Positions 15,962 to 25,843 of a stretch of 64,000 nucleotides of DNA are shown here, piece after piece. Source of the stretch: UBA4722 sp044221135 (GTDB lineage: Bacteria; Pseudomonadota; Gammaproteobacteria; DSM-16500); contig JBGAPT010000001.1 of NCBI GenBank assembly GCA_044221135.1, positions 62,001 to 126,000 on the forward strand, in the 5' to 3' direction. The translations under genes were made by a program, and so were the position numbers. Positions within the stretch are counted from its first letter, which is position 1; every line of letters starts with the position of its first letter. A model generated the notes under the pieces. The model had not been told where the DNA came from, searched no databases, and was given only the letters and a program-made list of their open reading frames with translations.

Positions 15962-18553
15962 CTATGCTTTTGCAGTTGCCTTTGAGAACACCAACTGAGA
16001 ATCACTCAGTGCTACTTTAATCACATCCCCTGCATTAAATTTTCCAGACAGTATCGCTTGAGCTAATGGATTTTCTACGTATTGTTGAATGGCCCGTTTT
16101 AAGGGTCTTGCGCCATACACAGGATCATAGCCGGCAGCTGCCAGATAATCTAATGCCTCAGGTGTAATCGTTAAACTAAACTCTCGCTCTGCTAGACGTG
16201 CTCTAACACGATTAATTTGAATATCGGCAATGCGGCGAATCTGTTCTTTATCGAGCGGATGGAAAACAACCGTTTCATCAATACGATTCATAAACTCTGG
16301 ACGAAAATGTTGCCCAACAATACGCAAAACCGCTTCTTTCATTTTCAAATAATCGCCCTGCTGACTTGAAATTTCCTGAATCAACTCTGATCCCAAATTA
16401 GATGTCATCACGACAACCGTATTTCGAAAATCAACAGTACGGCCATGGCTATCAGTTAAACGTCCATCATCTAAAACTTGCAGTAAAATATTAAACACAT
16501 CCTGGTGCGCTTTTTCTATTTCATCCATCAAAATAACGGAATAGGGTTTGCGACGCACTAACTCTGTTAGATAACCGCCTTCTTCATAACCCACATAACC
16601 AGGAGGCGCGCCAACTAAACGTGCAACAGAATGTTTTTCCATAAATTCTGACATATCTATACGAATCAGTGCTTCTTCTGTATCAAACAAAAAACTGGCT
16701 AATGCTTTACAAAGCTCTGTTTTACCAACGCCTGTGGGGCCCAAGAAGAGAAACGAGCCAATAGGGCGATGCGGATCAGAAAGACCTGCACGAGAACGGC
16801 GTATCGCATTACAAACTGCCGTAACAGCCTGACTTTGCCCGATAATTCGTTGATGCAACGCTTCTTCCATTTTGAGTAATTTTTCTTTTTCACTTTCCAT
16901 CATTCTGGAAACAGGAATATGCGTCCACTTAGAAACCACTTCAGCCACTTCTTCCGCCGTGACTTTATTACGCAATAATTGTGTATCGCCTTGTTCTGCC
17001 AACGTCGCTGCAGCTAATTGTTTTTCTAATTCTGGAATACGGCCGTATTGCAATTCTGCCATCCGCGTTAAATTACCTGCACGATGTGCCGTCTCAAGCT
17101 CCAATCTTGCACGCTCTAATTCACCTTTAATGTTTTGCGCACCTTGTAAAGATGCTTTTTCTGTTTTCCAGATTTTTTCTAATTTTTCACATTCCGCTTC
17201 CAGTTTTTTTAATTCACTGTCTAATTTAGACAATCGTTTTTTGGATGCTTCATCCGTCTCTTTTTTCATCGCTTCGCGTTCAATTTTAAGCTGTATTATT
17301 TTACGGTCTAATTGATCGAGCTCCTCAGGCTTGGAATCAATTTCCATACGAATATTACTCGCTGCTTCATCAATTAAATCGATGGCTTTATCGGGTAATT
17401 GACGATCCGAAATATAGCGATGTGATAACGTCGCAGCAGCCACAATAGCAGAGTCTGTGATTTCTACACCATGATGTAATTCATAACGCTCTTTTAAACC
17501 ACGCAAAATAGCAATAGTATCCGGCACACTGGGTTCATCTACTAAAATACGCTGAAAACGCCGCTCTAATGCTGCATCTTTTTCAATGTATTGCCGATAT
17601 TCATCGAGTGTTGTAGCACCTACACAGTGCAATTCACCACGAGACAAAGCTGGCTTTAACATATTGCCTGCATCCATTGCGCCTTCCGCTTTACCTGCAC
17701 CGACCATCGTATGAATTTCATCGATGAATAAAATAATATTGCCTTCTTGCTTAGCTAAATCATTCAAAACAGCTTTTAAACGCTCTTCAAATTCGCCACG
17801 GAATTTAGCACCCGCAATCAATGCACCTAAATCTAATGATAGTAAGCGTTTATCACGCAATCCTTCTGGCACCTCACCATTGACTATGCGTTGCGCCAAC
17901 CCTTCCACGATTGCAGTTTTTCCAACACCCGGCTCGCCGATCAACACAGGATTATTTTTCGTGCGGCGCAATAATACTTGAATAGTACGACGAATTTCAG
18001 CATCTCGCCCAATTACGGGATCTAATTTGCCTTGCTCTGCACGCGCGGTTAAATCAATCGTATATTTCTCTAATGCACGGCGTTGATCTTCTGCATTTTG
18101 ATCTTGCACACTTTGCCCGCCTCGCTCATCATCAATCGCTTTTTCAATCAGTGCTTTTGTTGCGCCGCATTTACGTAAGATATCACCCAGATTACCCGCA
18201 TCTTCTACAGCAGCTAAAAGAAATAACTCACTTGAAATATATTGGTCTTTACGTTTTTGCGCTAATTTATCGGTTACATTTAAAATACGATTCAATTCAT
18301 TGGAGATATGAATTTCACCTGGCGTCCCTTCTACTTGCGGAAGTTGGTGAATGGCGCTATCCAGTAAAGAACGTAGATTAGAAATAGATACATTAGCTTT
18401 AGTCAAAATAGGCCGTATGCTCCCGCCCTCTTGATCGAGGAGCGCCTTCATCAAATGCACCGGCTCAATAAACGCATGATCACGTCCTACCGCTAATGAT
18501 TGTGCGTCCGCTAAAGCAGCTTGAAATTTACTGGTTAGTTTGTCCATGCGCAT
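15962..18553 (-). CDS. clpB: protein disaggregase ClpB
   Basis: ClpB pulls proteins out of aggregates with DnaK. The 863-residue chain has the N domain (1-145), AAA-1 with Walker A GEPGVGKTAIVEGLA and Walker B, the long coiled-coil middle domain (about 400-525) that is diagnostic of ClpB over ClpA, and AAA-2 with Walker A GPTGVGKTELCKAL and the SNLGSELI sensor block. Length matches E. coli (857). AGAGG precedes the ATG, and a candidate sigma-32 promoter lies about 40-70 bp upstream. An internal start for the short ClpB form is not obvious. Confidence 0.97.
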   Translation of the reverse strand: MRMDKLTSKFQAALADAQSLAVGRDHAFIEPVHLMKALLDQEGGSIRPILTKANVSISNLRSLLDSAIHQLPQVEGTPGEIHISNELNRILNVTDKLAQKRKDQYISSELFLLAAVEDAGNLGDILRKCGATKALIEKAIDDERGGQSVQDQNAEDQRRALEKYTIDLTARAEQGKLDPVIGRDAEIRRTIQVLLRRTKNNPVLIGEPGVGKTAIVEGLAQRIVNGEVPEGLRDKRLLSLDLGALIAGAKFRGEFEERLKAVLNDLAKQEGNIILFIDEIHTMVGAGKAEGAMDAGNMLKPALSRGELHCVGATTLDEYRQYIEKDAALERRFQRILVDEPSVPDTIAILRGLKERYELHHGVEITDSAIVAAATLSHRYISDRQLPDKAIDLIDEAASNIRMEIDSKPEELDQLDRKIIQLKIEREAMKKETDEASKKRLSKLDSELKKLEAECEKLEKIWKTEKASLQGAQNIKGELERARLELETAHRAGNLTRMAELQYGRIPELEKQLAAATLAEQGDTQLLRNKVTAEEVAEVVSKWTHIPVSRMMESEKEKLLKMEEALHQRIIGQSQAVTAVCNAIRRSRAGLSDPHRPIGSFLFLGPTGVGKTELCKALASFLFDTEEALIRIDMSEFMEKHSVARLVGAPPGYVGYEEGGYLTELVRRKPYSVILMDEIEKAHQDVFNILLQVLDDGRLTDSHGRTVDFRNTVVVMTSNLGSELIQEISSQQGDYLKMKEAVLRIVGQHFRPEFMNRIDETVVFHPLDKEQIRRIADIQINRVRARLAEREFSLTITPEALDYLAAAGYDPVYGARPLKRAIQQYVENPLAQAILSGKFNAGDVIKVALSDSQLVFSKATAKA

Positions 18554-18591
18554 GAAGAATACCTCTAAAATGTATTGATATTATTCAAATA

Positions 18592-18620
18592 TAAATAAGG
18601 GCAATTGATTGAAAATCAAG
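18592..18620 (-). promoter_or_regulatory. candidate sigma-32 heat-shock promoter of clpB
   Basis: On the minus strand CTTGATT is followed after about 13 bases by CCTTATTTA, close to the heat-shock consensus CTTGAAA / CCCCATNTA. It lies 39 bases before the clpB start. Both boxes have mismatches, so this is a candidate by position and known regulation of clpB. Confidence 0.5.
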
Positions 18621-18708
18621 GATAACATATTCAATTTAAATCTGGCAGCGTGGTCTAAAGAAAAGTGCTGATTCTTCGTGAGCCTCTTCCCCCACAAGGG
18701 GGCTTTGT

Positions 18709-18964
18709 TGAATAATTCGTTTTTACGTGAATGCTGCTTCATGGGCCCCTTCCCCCACAGGGGGAAGGTAGGGAAGGGGGAATAAAAATATTTATTTCAA
18801 CCTATTTTTTTATCAAGAATTCTTTCTAAGAAACGCGAAAAATTTTTTATTTATTAATCCTAAAATATTAAATCGTACGCTGCATTTTTTACTCCCCCCT
18901 TCCCTACCTTCTCCCTGTGGGAAGGGGCCCACGTAGCAGCATTCGCGTAAAAGTGAATTATTCA
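18709..18964. repeat. MITE-like element, family C, with about 80 bp terminal inverted repeats
   Basis: The left arm (TGAATAATTCGTTTTTACG, then GAATGCTGCTTC, GGGCCCCTTCCC) and the right arm are near-perfect inverted copies over about 80 bp, around an AT-rich core of about 95 bp. No protein is encoded. The outermost three bases of the right arm are the stop codon of the large gene that follows on the minus strand. The sequence just left of it, GGCTTTGT, extends the end to GGCTTTGTTGAATAATTC, like IS903-type ends as I remember them; the right side lacks this extension. Confidence 0.8.
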
Positions 18965-21900
18965 TCTCGCACGCCATAGTAGAGGACGTTGCTCGAGTAT
19001 CTCTAGGCGCTCTTCCACCGAGGTCATTCTCTCGTCCATGTTATCCGATCGTTTTTTTGGTGCTCCACCCGATTTAACTTCTAAAGCTACCTCTCCCTCG
19101 CGTTTTTTAAGATTTGCTAACTCGGTCCCACCAACAACCTCATCCCATCGTACATGTTGTCTGGGTCTGCCAGAATCAAACATCCTCATCCACGACGTTT
19201 TTGGTGCCGTCGCTAATGGTTTTGCTTTTTCTTTGCGGCAACACAAGACTTTTGCCTTTTCTCCAAACGTATAATTATTGTAAGGAAACGCTTTATTTAA
19301 TTTATCAGATCGGGACCGGGTATGTCCTCTTTCTAATGTCATTTCAGATAGCCTCGGTATATAAGGCTTTAACTCGCGAAGAAATTGAGGAGATTGACTC
19401 ACACTGACATCTTCAAGTCGAATATGCCCTCTTTGTAATGCTACTTCTAAGAATTTTGATAAATGCGGCTTTAAATCATCAATAGATTTAGGAAGTGCTT
19501 TTATATTTAAGTCTTTTGCTGTAATGCTTCCTTCAAAGACTTTTTGCTCACCTTCTTTTTGTTCACTCTCTTTTTGCTCACCCTTTTTCACGGCCTTATC
19601 AAATACCTTATACTTAATTTCACCGTCTGTTATCTCAACATAGATGGCGCTTTTCTCTGGCGGTTTGCTTTTGTTAAACTCCGACATCGAAAGCACATCC
19701 ATACTAAGAGATCGAGGAAAGTGACTCATACTCACGTCTTCAGGTCGAGTATGCCCTTTTTCTAATGTGACTTTTAACAACTTTGATAAATGAGGCTTTA
19801 AATCATCAATAGATTGAGGAAGTGCTTCTACATCTAAGTCTTTTGCTGTAATGGTTCCTTTAAAGATTTTTCGCTCGCCATCTTTTATGACTTTATCCAA
19901 TATCTGATACTTAATTGTATCGTCTGTTATCTCAACATAGATCGTGGTTTTCTTCGTTGGCGTTCCGCTAAATTTCGACATTGGAAGCACATCTACACTT
20001 AATTCTTCTGCTGTAATGGTCCCTTCTGCTGGAATGATCTCTTGCTCTTCTTCGCCTTCCCTAAAGTCCTGATCAAACACCTTGTACTCAATTGCACCGC
20101 CATCGGCTGTTATTCCAACATAGATCGTACCGTTTTCCGGCTTGCCTTCTTTTTTCTCATCTCCTTCTTTCTTATCTCCTTCTTTAAGGTCTGACATAGG
20201 TGCAAGCTTGTAGTTAGCCACGCTTTCCCAAGCAGACACCGCTTCTGCTGCAATGCCTTGGCGCTGTTTCTCAAATTTTTCTAGGTCTAATTGATAAGGC
20301 CGGCCCACATTTAAGCAACATAGTATACCGAACAATGCATCATACCAATGCGCAGAAGATATTAGCTGACGAGTCACTAGAATTTGGGCCACACAAATCG
20401 CAAAGCATTTCATTTCTTCTTCAGTCAACTCATCATAAAATGAACCGTAATCTTGTCGCAGCTGTTGAATGAAAATATCCATTTTCGCTTTATAGGCGTT
20501 TCCCTCAAAACGCATAAAATCAAAATAATGTAAATTCGCTACCCCTACTCCACGCAGTTTGTTGGCAAAGAAAAAATGTCGACGATGCATCGAAATGCGT
20601 CTACGAAGCCAGAGATAGCCAAGAACAGCAAACGCTGACCCTACTACGCCCCCCAAACTATTACCGATTGTTCTGTAATAATCCGCGCTAGATTGCTTGG
20701 AAGAAAGAATAAACTCAGTAGAAGCTGTTAAGCCGCGTGAATCACTCGCTTCATATTTCACGCGATAGCTAGTCACGCTTGGCAAATTCCCGGAAAAATG
20801 GCTAGGTGGTGTAAACTGCACTCCTGGAGGTAAAGGAACGTTGCCGGCAAGCCAAGCTTGATAAGTCAATCTATCATTCACGTCTGGATCACGAAATAAA
20901 CCCGCAGGCAAGTCAAAACTAAAGTCGTCATCTTGTGTAACCACTTGGTCGGCTATACCACCTTGCAACACAGGACGTCGATTTAAATTAATTGGCAGCG
21001 CTTGCCAAGGTGAATAAAGAGTACCATCAAAAACACGGAGCACAACCGTAGGAGTAGCATCACTGCCATTTTGCACAAACTGAATACCTCCTGTAGCCAA
21101 TAAAGATTGCTCAAATGCTGTGATGGATGCATTAAGATTGCTGGTGTAAGAGAAACGGCCTTGAGTGACATTGGTTGTATAAAAGATAAGGCGATTAGGA
21201 AATGTTTCCACGTCTGTTGCGCTCACATATAGTGGATCAAGCTTTGTGGGTTGCCCTTGATCAAATCGCACAGAGGTGACATTCAGTTGAGGCGCGTAAT
21301 TAAAAGTAATGATCGCCGGCTGATAAGGAGTCGTTGATTTTCCATCCGTGGCTGCAACTTCATAACTCGGTGGATTGCGTGATCCATCATGAACAAATTG
21401 CACTTTCCTATTTAGCACATCCGGCTGGCTGAATGTATTCGCAGTAACATTATCTACATAAAACTGGCCATGCGTGGGATTGCGAATAATAAAAGAAACG
21501 CCTGTTAACCCATCATCTTGATCGTTTGCACTTAAATCATTGGCTTCTAACAGGGTTGGCATGCCTTGATTGGCGGCGAGTTTATTATTCACTAAGCTCG
21601 GAGCATAACCCAAAAAGGTTGCGTTAAGATCAGAAAAAATAGTAGTAATCGATCCCGTTGAATTAACAACAACACGATAACGCGGCGCAAGCGCATTACC
21701 CCCAAGATGGACAAATTCAACAACGCCATCACTAATATTTTTCATATAAAAAGTAGAAATGGCTCCTGACGTATTCTTAAACCTAAAATAACCATTTGCT
21801 ATATTTTCTATAGTGAAACGCACATTACTAACATCAGCACCCACACTACTCGCTACTGCTAAAGATTGTGAATCAACTGAGACCATCCCCCCACTACTTA

Positions 21901-23920
21901 TAAGCAAAGAATTAGCAGAAAAGTAAAACGGAAATTCTTCTCCAAATACGACATAAACTTTACCTGCATTCAATTCTCCTGGAGAATCAGCTTGATAGGC
22001 TCCCACAATGACATCAGAGCGCCCATCGCCATTGACGTCCGCCGTACTTACCGAATTGCCAGCGAAATCACCTGTCTTGTCTCCATAAAATACAAAACCA
22101 TCTTGACCATTCAAGGTTGCTAAATTAACGCCATTCCAGTTTGTTCTGTTAGAGCCAAACACCACATAACCTTTACCTACAAACGATTTTCCTGAAAAAG
22201 TAGCTGCATATGCTCCTATCACGACATCAGATAACCCATCGCGATTAAAGTCCCCTGTGCTGACTGACGTACCGCTGTTATCAATTGCTGCTTCGCCTGG
22301 CAATCCAACACCGCGTACACCATCCGTGACATCCGTTAAATTTACACTCCCTCCATTCCATGTGCTATTACGAGAGCCAAACACCACAGAAGTTTCACCT
22401 GCTCCTGCGGAGACACCCGGTGCGCCTACAATGACATCCCCTATTCCATCGCCATTAACATCTCCCTTACTTATCGAAGAGCCACTCTTATCACCCGCAT
22501 TTTTTCCCAGCAATCTAAAACCGCGTACACCATCCTCAACATCCGTTAAATTTAAACTTCCCCCGCCCCATGTGCTATTACGAGAGCCAAACACCACATG
22601 AGTTTCACCTGCATCCGATTTTCCTGGAGGGCCCGCATTCGGTGCTCCAATTGCAGCATCCGCTATTCCATCACCATTAACATCCCCTACCCCACTCACT
22701 GCAAAGCCGCTGTTATCACCTGGATTTTTTCCTTGCAATCTAAAACCGCGTACACCATCCTCGACATCCGTTAAATTTAAACTTCCCCCGCCCCATGTGC
22801 TATTACGAGAGCCAAACACCACATGAGTTTCACCTGCGCCCAATTTAGCATTAGATGCTCCAATCGCAACATCCGGTATTCCATCACCATTAACATCCCC
22901 TACCCCACTCACTGAAGAAGCATCCAGCTCTGTTCCCAGAAATTTAAAACCATCTTGACCGTTCATTAAAGTCGGTAAATCAACAATACCACCGTTCCAG
23001 TTTGTGCTATTAGAACCAAATACTGCATAGATGCAACCACTGCCCGGAGCTCCTATAAAGAGATCGGTTAATCTATCTCCGTTGATGTCTACCCCCGCCA
23101 CTGCAGAACCGCTTAATTCACCTGCCGTTCCTCCCCGAAATACAACACCGCGTTGACCGTCCGCGAAGCTCGTTAAATTAGAGACACCGTCCCAGGTGGC
23201 ATTACCAAACACCACATAAGTCTCACCTGCATCCGCTCTTCCTGAAGGGCCCGCATTCGGTGCTCCAATTGCAGCATCCGCTATTCCATCACCATTAAAA
23301 TCCCCTATCCCACTCACTGAAGAGCCGCTGCTATCACCCGCCTTGTTTCCTTGCCATTCAACACCTGAAAAACCATTCGACAATGCACGTAAATCACAAA
23401 CGCCATCCGGATAGCAAATTTGTTTAGTCGTTATCGGCAAGCCCGTTTGCAGTAAACGACGCTGATGCCTGAAGTATTCTGTTATTTCTGTTTCTTGCGA
23501 TGACTGTTGCACTGTATCACGCAGATGAGAAAGTTCTTGCAGGCGTGCATCATATTTTGCAACCAATTGCTCATAATGCTCTTGTGTTGCTATATCATCT
23601 GTAAAAAGTGTTTTCAATTTTTCTGTCATTCTTTCGACAAAATTAGGCATTTTACCGCTAGAAGCGTGTTCTGTTGTATAAGCACGAAATACACGCTCAT
23701 CAGCCTCTCTAGCAAGCCGCACGGCAGTTGCTTTATCTTTTTCTAATTTTTCAATAGCAGCTGTGAGACGTACATTTAAAGCATCTGCAGATGCTTTATC
23801 AGGAAAAGCAAGATAATGGTCATAAGCAGTTTGTAAATCTTTTTCCAACATGCGTTCTGTTTCATGCGTGTGTGCGATGTCAAAAGTAGGCATAGGCGGC
23901 AGCCCAGTTGAGGTCAGCAT
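18962..23920 (-). CDS. giant integrin/cadherin-like single-pass membrane protein, effector or adhesin candidate
   Basis: The 1652-residue protein has, in order: an N-terminal coiled coil (about 20-150, no signal peptide); seven FG-GAP repeats (about 190-650) with Ca-binding loops such as DFNGDGIADAAIGAP and DVNGDGRSDVIVGAY, enough for one seven-blade propeller as in integrin alpha; CSPG/cadherin-like repeats (about 660-980); a dystroglycan-type cadherin-like domain (about 985-1075, PVLQGGIADQVV); one membrane helix (about 1087-1107, VVGSAFAVLGYLWL then RRRI); a helical part; three copies of a 60-90 residue module IYVEITDxxIKYxxxD / GTITAKDL / SIDDLKPHLSK (about 1265-1507); and a basic, coiled-coil end. 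AAAGGAG precedes the ATG. Its stop codon is the first codon of a MITE-like arm, so the original C terminus may have been longer. Function is unknown; eukaryote-like architecture suggests host contact. Confidence 0.85.
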   Translation of the reverse strand: MLTSTGLPPMPTFDIAHTHETERMLEKDLQTAYDHYLAFPDKASADALNVRLTAAIEKLEKDKATAVRLAREADERVFRAYTTEHASSGKMPNFVERMTEKLKTLFTDDIATQEHYEQLVAKYDARLQELSHLRDTVQQSSQETEITEYFRHQRRLLQTGLPITTKQICYPDGVCDLRALSNGFSGVEWQGNKAGDSSGSSVSGIGDFNGDGIADAAIGAPNAGPSGRADAGETYVVFGNATWDGVSNLTSFADGQRGVVFRGGTAGELSGSAVAGVDINGDRLTDLFIGAPGSGCIYAVFGSNSTNWNGGIVDLPTLMNGQDGFKFLGTELDASSVSGVGDVNGDGIPDVAIGASNAKLGAGETHVVFGSRNSTWGGGSLNLTDVEDGVRGFRLQGKNPGDNSGFAVSGVGDVNGDGIADAAIGAPNAGPPGKSDAGETHVVFGSRNSTWGGGSLNLTDVEDGVRGFRLLGKNAGDKSGSSISKGDVNGDGIGDVIVGAPGVSAGAGETSVVFGSRNSTWNGGSVNLTDVTDGVRGVGLPGEAAIDNSGTSVSTGDFNRDGLSDVVIGAYAATFSGKSFVGKGYVVFGSNRTNWNGVNLATLNGQDGFVFYGDKTGDFAGNSVSTADVNGDGRSDVIVGAYQADSPGELNAGKVYVVFGEEFPFYFSANSLLISSGGMVSVDSQSLAVASSVGADVSNVRFTIENIANGYFRFKNTSGAISTFYMKNISDGVVEFVHLGGNALAPRYRVVVNSTGSITTIFSDLNATFLGYAPSLVNNKLAANQGMPTLLEANDLSANDQDDGLTGVSFIIRNPTHGQFYVDNVTANTFSQPDVLNRKVQFVHDGSRNPPSYEVAATDGKSTTPYQPAIITFNYAPQLNVTSVRFDQGQPTKLDPLYVSATDVETFPNRLIFYTTNVTQGRFSYTSNLNASITAFEQSLLATGGIQFVQNGSDATPTVVLRVFDGTLYSPWQALPINLNRRPVLQGGIADQVVTQDDDFSFDLPAGLFRDPDVNDRLTYQAWLAGNVPLPPGVQFTPPSHFSGNLPSVTSYRVKYEASDSRGLTASTEFILSSKQSSADYYRTIGNSLGGVVGSAFAVLGYLWLRRRISMHRRHFFFANKLRGVGVANLHYFDFMRFEGNAYKAKMDIFIQQLRQDYGSFYDELTEEEMKCFAICVAQILVTRQLISSAHWYDALFGILCCLNVGRPYQLDLEKFEKQRQGIAAEAVSAWESVANYKLAPMSDLKEGDKKEGDEKKEGKPENGTIYVGITADGGAIEYKVFDQDFREGEEEQEIIPAEGTITAEELSVDVLPMSKFSGTPTKKTTIYVEITDDTIKYQILDKVIKDGERKIFKGTITAKDLDVEALPQSIDDLKPHLSKLLKVTLEKGHTRPEDVSMSHFPRSLSMDVLSMSEFNKSKPPEKSAIYVEITDGEIKYKVFDKAVKKGEQKESEQKEGEQKVFEGSITAKDLNIKALPKSIDDLKPHLSKFLEVALQRGHIRLEDVSVSQSPQFLRELKPYIPRLSEMTLERGHTRSRSDKLNKAFPYNNYTFGEKAKVLCCRKEKAKPLATAPKTSWMRMFDSGRPRQHVRWDEVVGGTELANLKKREGEVALEVKSGGAPKKRSDNMDERMTSVEERLEILEQRPLLWRAR
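22512..22837 (-). repeat. near-identical 101 bp direct repeats inside the FG-GAP region
   Basis: Bases 22512-22612 and 22737-22837 differ at one position by eye, and a diverged third copy lies at about 22300-22400. Each covers part of one FG-GAP repeat. The low divergence suggests recent duplication or gene conversion of propeller blades. Confidence 0.75.
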
Positions 23921-24104
23921 ATTGTTTCACTCCTTTGTAATGTATTGTTAAAAATAACTCATCAACGTTATTATCCAACAACCACTCCTGCGCTTTATTA
24001 TGCTTTTAGTTTTATTGCGTTACTACGGTCTTACGGCGATATTCATTGCGTTTAAATTAATTTTATTTTTCTTAAATAAATTGTCCTCCGAATCCTCTAA
24101 AAAC

Positions 24105-24611
24105 TTAATTCACTACTTCGACTTCCTGAACTGCTTGTTCTTGTTTTTTCTGCCTCTCTTGCTCTTTATGTTCGTGATAAAGCGCAATGAAATCGAGCGG
24201 GTTTAAATACACCTGCGGCAAACCTGCTTGAGAAAGTGCCTGGTTCACCATCACGGCAGCATACGAAAAGAGAACATTAGGACATGCACCATATAATGCT
24301 GTTTCTTGCTGGTCAGCCGGCACATTTTGCAAGGTAAATAATCCAGCCTGATCCACCTGGACTTGAAATATGGCTTTCCCTAATTGCTGCGCACTTAAGT
24401 TAAGAGTTAGTACAACTTCATGCTGTCCTGATTTTAATGGAGTCACTCGGGGATTGGCTTGTATACTTAACTGGGGACTCCAATTCTTAGAAAGTTCATC
24501 CGGCAATCCATTCACGATAAATTGCTGCGCTTTAGTATAGATCTTATGAATAGTAATACGAGATTCATTCGTTGCAGTTTGGTTAGAAATATTTTCATTA
24601 TTATCAGCCAT
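24105..24611 (-). CDS. secB: protein-export chaperone SecB
   Basis: SecB keeps precursors unfolded and hands them to SecA. The family core is recognisable: ITIHKIYTKAQQF, a central beta sheet with FQVQVDQAGLFTLQNV, the signature CPNVLFSYAAVMVNQAL, and LPQVYLNPLDFIALY near the end. The 168-residue protein carries a longer C-terminal tail than E. coli SecB (155), rich in Glu, Gln and Lys, where the usual SecA-contact tail lies. The gene stands alone before the giant membrane protein gene. Confidence 0.93.
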   Translation of the reverse strand: MADNNENISNQTATNESRITIHKIYTKAQQFIVNGLPDELSKNWSPQLSIQANPRVTPLKSGQHEVVLTLNLSAQQLGKAIFQVQVDQAGLFTLQNVPADQQETALYGACPNVLFSYAAVMVNQALSQAGLPQVYLNPLDFIALYHEHKEQERQKKQEQAVQEVEVVN

Positions 24612-24929
24612 TCTTCACTCCACAGTTGTTATTCTAAATTATTAATAAATCATTTCTGCATGAGCAGTTAAAATTTTTGAATCGTGTAGTCACTTTTTAT
24701 GTTTCATTTAGGTTGCTATCTTGTTTCAAAAACAAGTTTGAGTAAAGTGTTTTTTAAAAAACAGATTTGTTTTTTTCAATCAATTATTGACACTTTAATA
24801 ACGGATTAAAGATTTTTTAAAACGCGGGTGCAGACTTTATCAGAAATGTATTAAATAAAATGTAGGATTTTTACTAATAGATTGTAAATAATGATTAGAA
24901 TATAAAAAATAACTAAGCAGTTTATAGTA
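24612..24929. other. intergenic AT-rich stretch, nothing assignable
   Basis: About 320 bp upstream of secB. I see no open frame, tRNA or clear repeat. A short palindrome GTTTTTTAAAAAAC at about 24750 followed by a T run could be a weak terminator, but no gene ends there. Confidence 0.5.
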
Positions 24930-25396
24930 TCAGATGATGCCCGGGTCACAGATCATGCTATTTTCTTTTTTCCTAAATAGAATGGCCTGTCTGTTTAGAT
25001 TATTATCGTACCAACCATATGCTATACAAGTAGACTGTATAAACTGTATGCCATTTGATATGAAGGAGTTATCCCAAATAGCCCGGCTCAAAGTAACATC
25101 ATCAAAATTTTTTAAGGTAACATCTATTATTTTAACGTATTCCATCGTGCTGCCCGAGGTACGGTTCCATTTTATTTCAGCGTAGGAAGAAAGGCCTTTC
25201 GTACTGCCTGGAGCATAAATAACAATCTGTTGTTGCGCCGCGCCACCATGAATCATATCTATAGCATGTTTGATAATCAATTGTCATATTAGCATCGTTA
25301 ATCATTATATAAAATAACAGTAAGCGGTGCATCTACATCAGCACATGAAGTTTCGATAAAAAATAGACTTATAAAAATTAGCAAGAAAATTTTCAT
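24930..25396 (-). pseudogene. frameshifted small secreted protein gene
   Basis: An ATG at 25396 opens a clear signal peptide (MKIFLLIFISLFFIETSCAD) followed by VDAPLTVILYND and a TAA. Shifting frame at about 25299 continues NDANMTIDYQTCYRYDSW, and a second shift gives the 116-codon frame from about 25280 to 24930 (IVIYAPGSTKG, STCIAYGWYDN). The three pieces line up in character with the intact neighbour at 25403-25843 (signal peptide, N-rich strand, xITYRVC). It is best read as a secreted protein gene broken by two frameshifts, or by sequencing errors. Confidence 0.5.
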
Positions 25397-25402
25397 TATT
25401 AA

Positions 25403-25843
25403 TTAACTCCAGTATTGAATATGTTGTTGGCAAACAATATAAGGAGAATGCAGATTATTCAGTTCGAGGATACCCCCCAAGGGAGAGGAAGAAGCGGTTT
25501 TCCTCATATCAAGAAAACACCCAGTAGATTGTATATTTAAAAATGGATATTGCATATAATCTGATTCTGTAATTTTTACTTTGGTCATGTTGTGTATCAA
25601 TAACACATTATAAATTATCAACATTCCATCTGTTTCTATTTTAAAATACTCATTTTTTGGAAGAACAATACTACTTTGCTCATCACAAAAAATAGTAATG
25701 CCTTGACTATTAAAGTGACATACTCTATATGTAATAGACATTGAATAATCATTGTCTTGATTATTATTGTGTATCATTACATTAGCTGGTGCCGCAGCAG
25801 TTGTAATAGCTAGCATAATAAATATAACAATTAATCTTTTCAT
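25403..25843 (-). CDS. small secreted protein of unknown function
   Basis: I do not recognise a family. The start is set at the ATG ending at 25843 (MKRLIVIFIMLAITTAAAPA), a typical signal peptide, with GGAAG upstream; the open frame to 25888 adds an unlikely leader. The 146-residue product has a beta-rich look and cysteines in SITYRVCHF, TIFCDEQSS, TGCFLDM and YIVCQQH, so two disulfides are possible. It follows the broken gene at 24930-25396 by 6 bp and resembles it and, weakly, the protein at 43087-43590. It lies at the edge of the tRNA-Lys island region. Confidence 0.65.
   Translation of the reverse strand: MKRLIVIFIMLAITTAAAPANVMIHNNNQDNDYSMSITYRVCHFNSQGITIFCDEQSSIVLPKNEYFKIETDGMLIIYNVLLIHNMTKVKITESDYMQYPFLNIQSTGCFLDMRKTASSSPLGGILELNNLHSPYIVCQQHIQYWS

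Noticed and set aside
22300..22840. CRISPR-like array
   Set aside because: The repeated units are in frame within FG-GAP coding sequence, not evenly spaced short repeats with unique spacers.
24000..24206. 68-codon plus-strand hydrophobic frame
   Set aside because: It overlaps the secB 3' end antisense and has no ribosome site.
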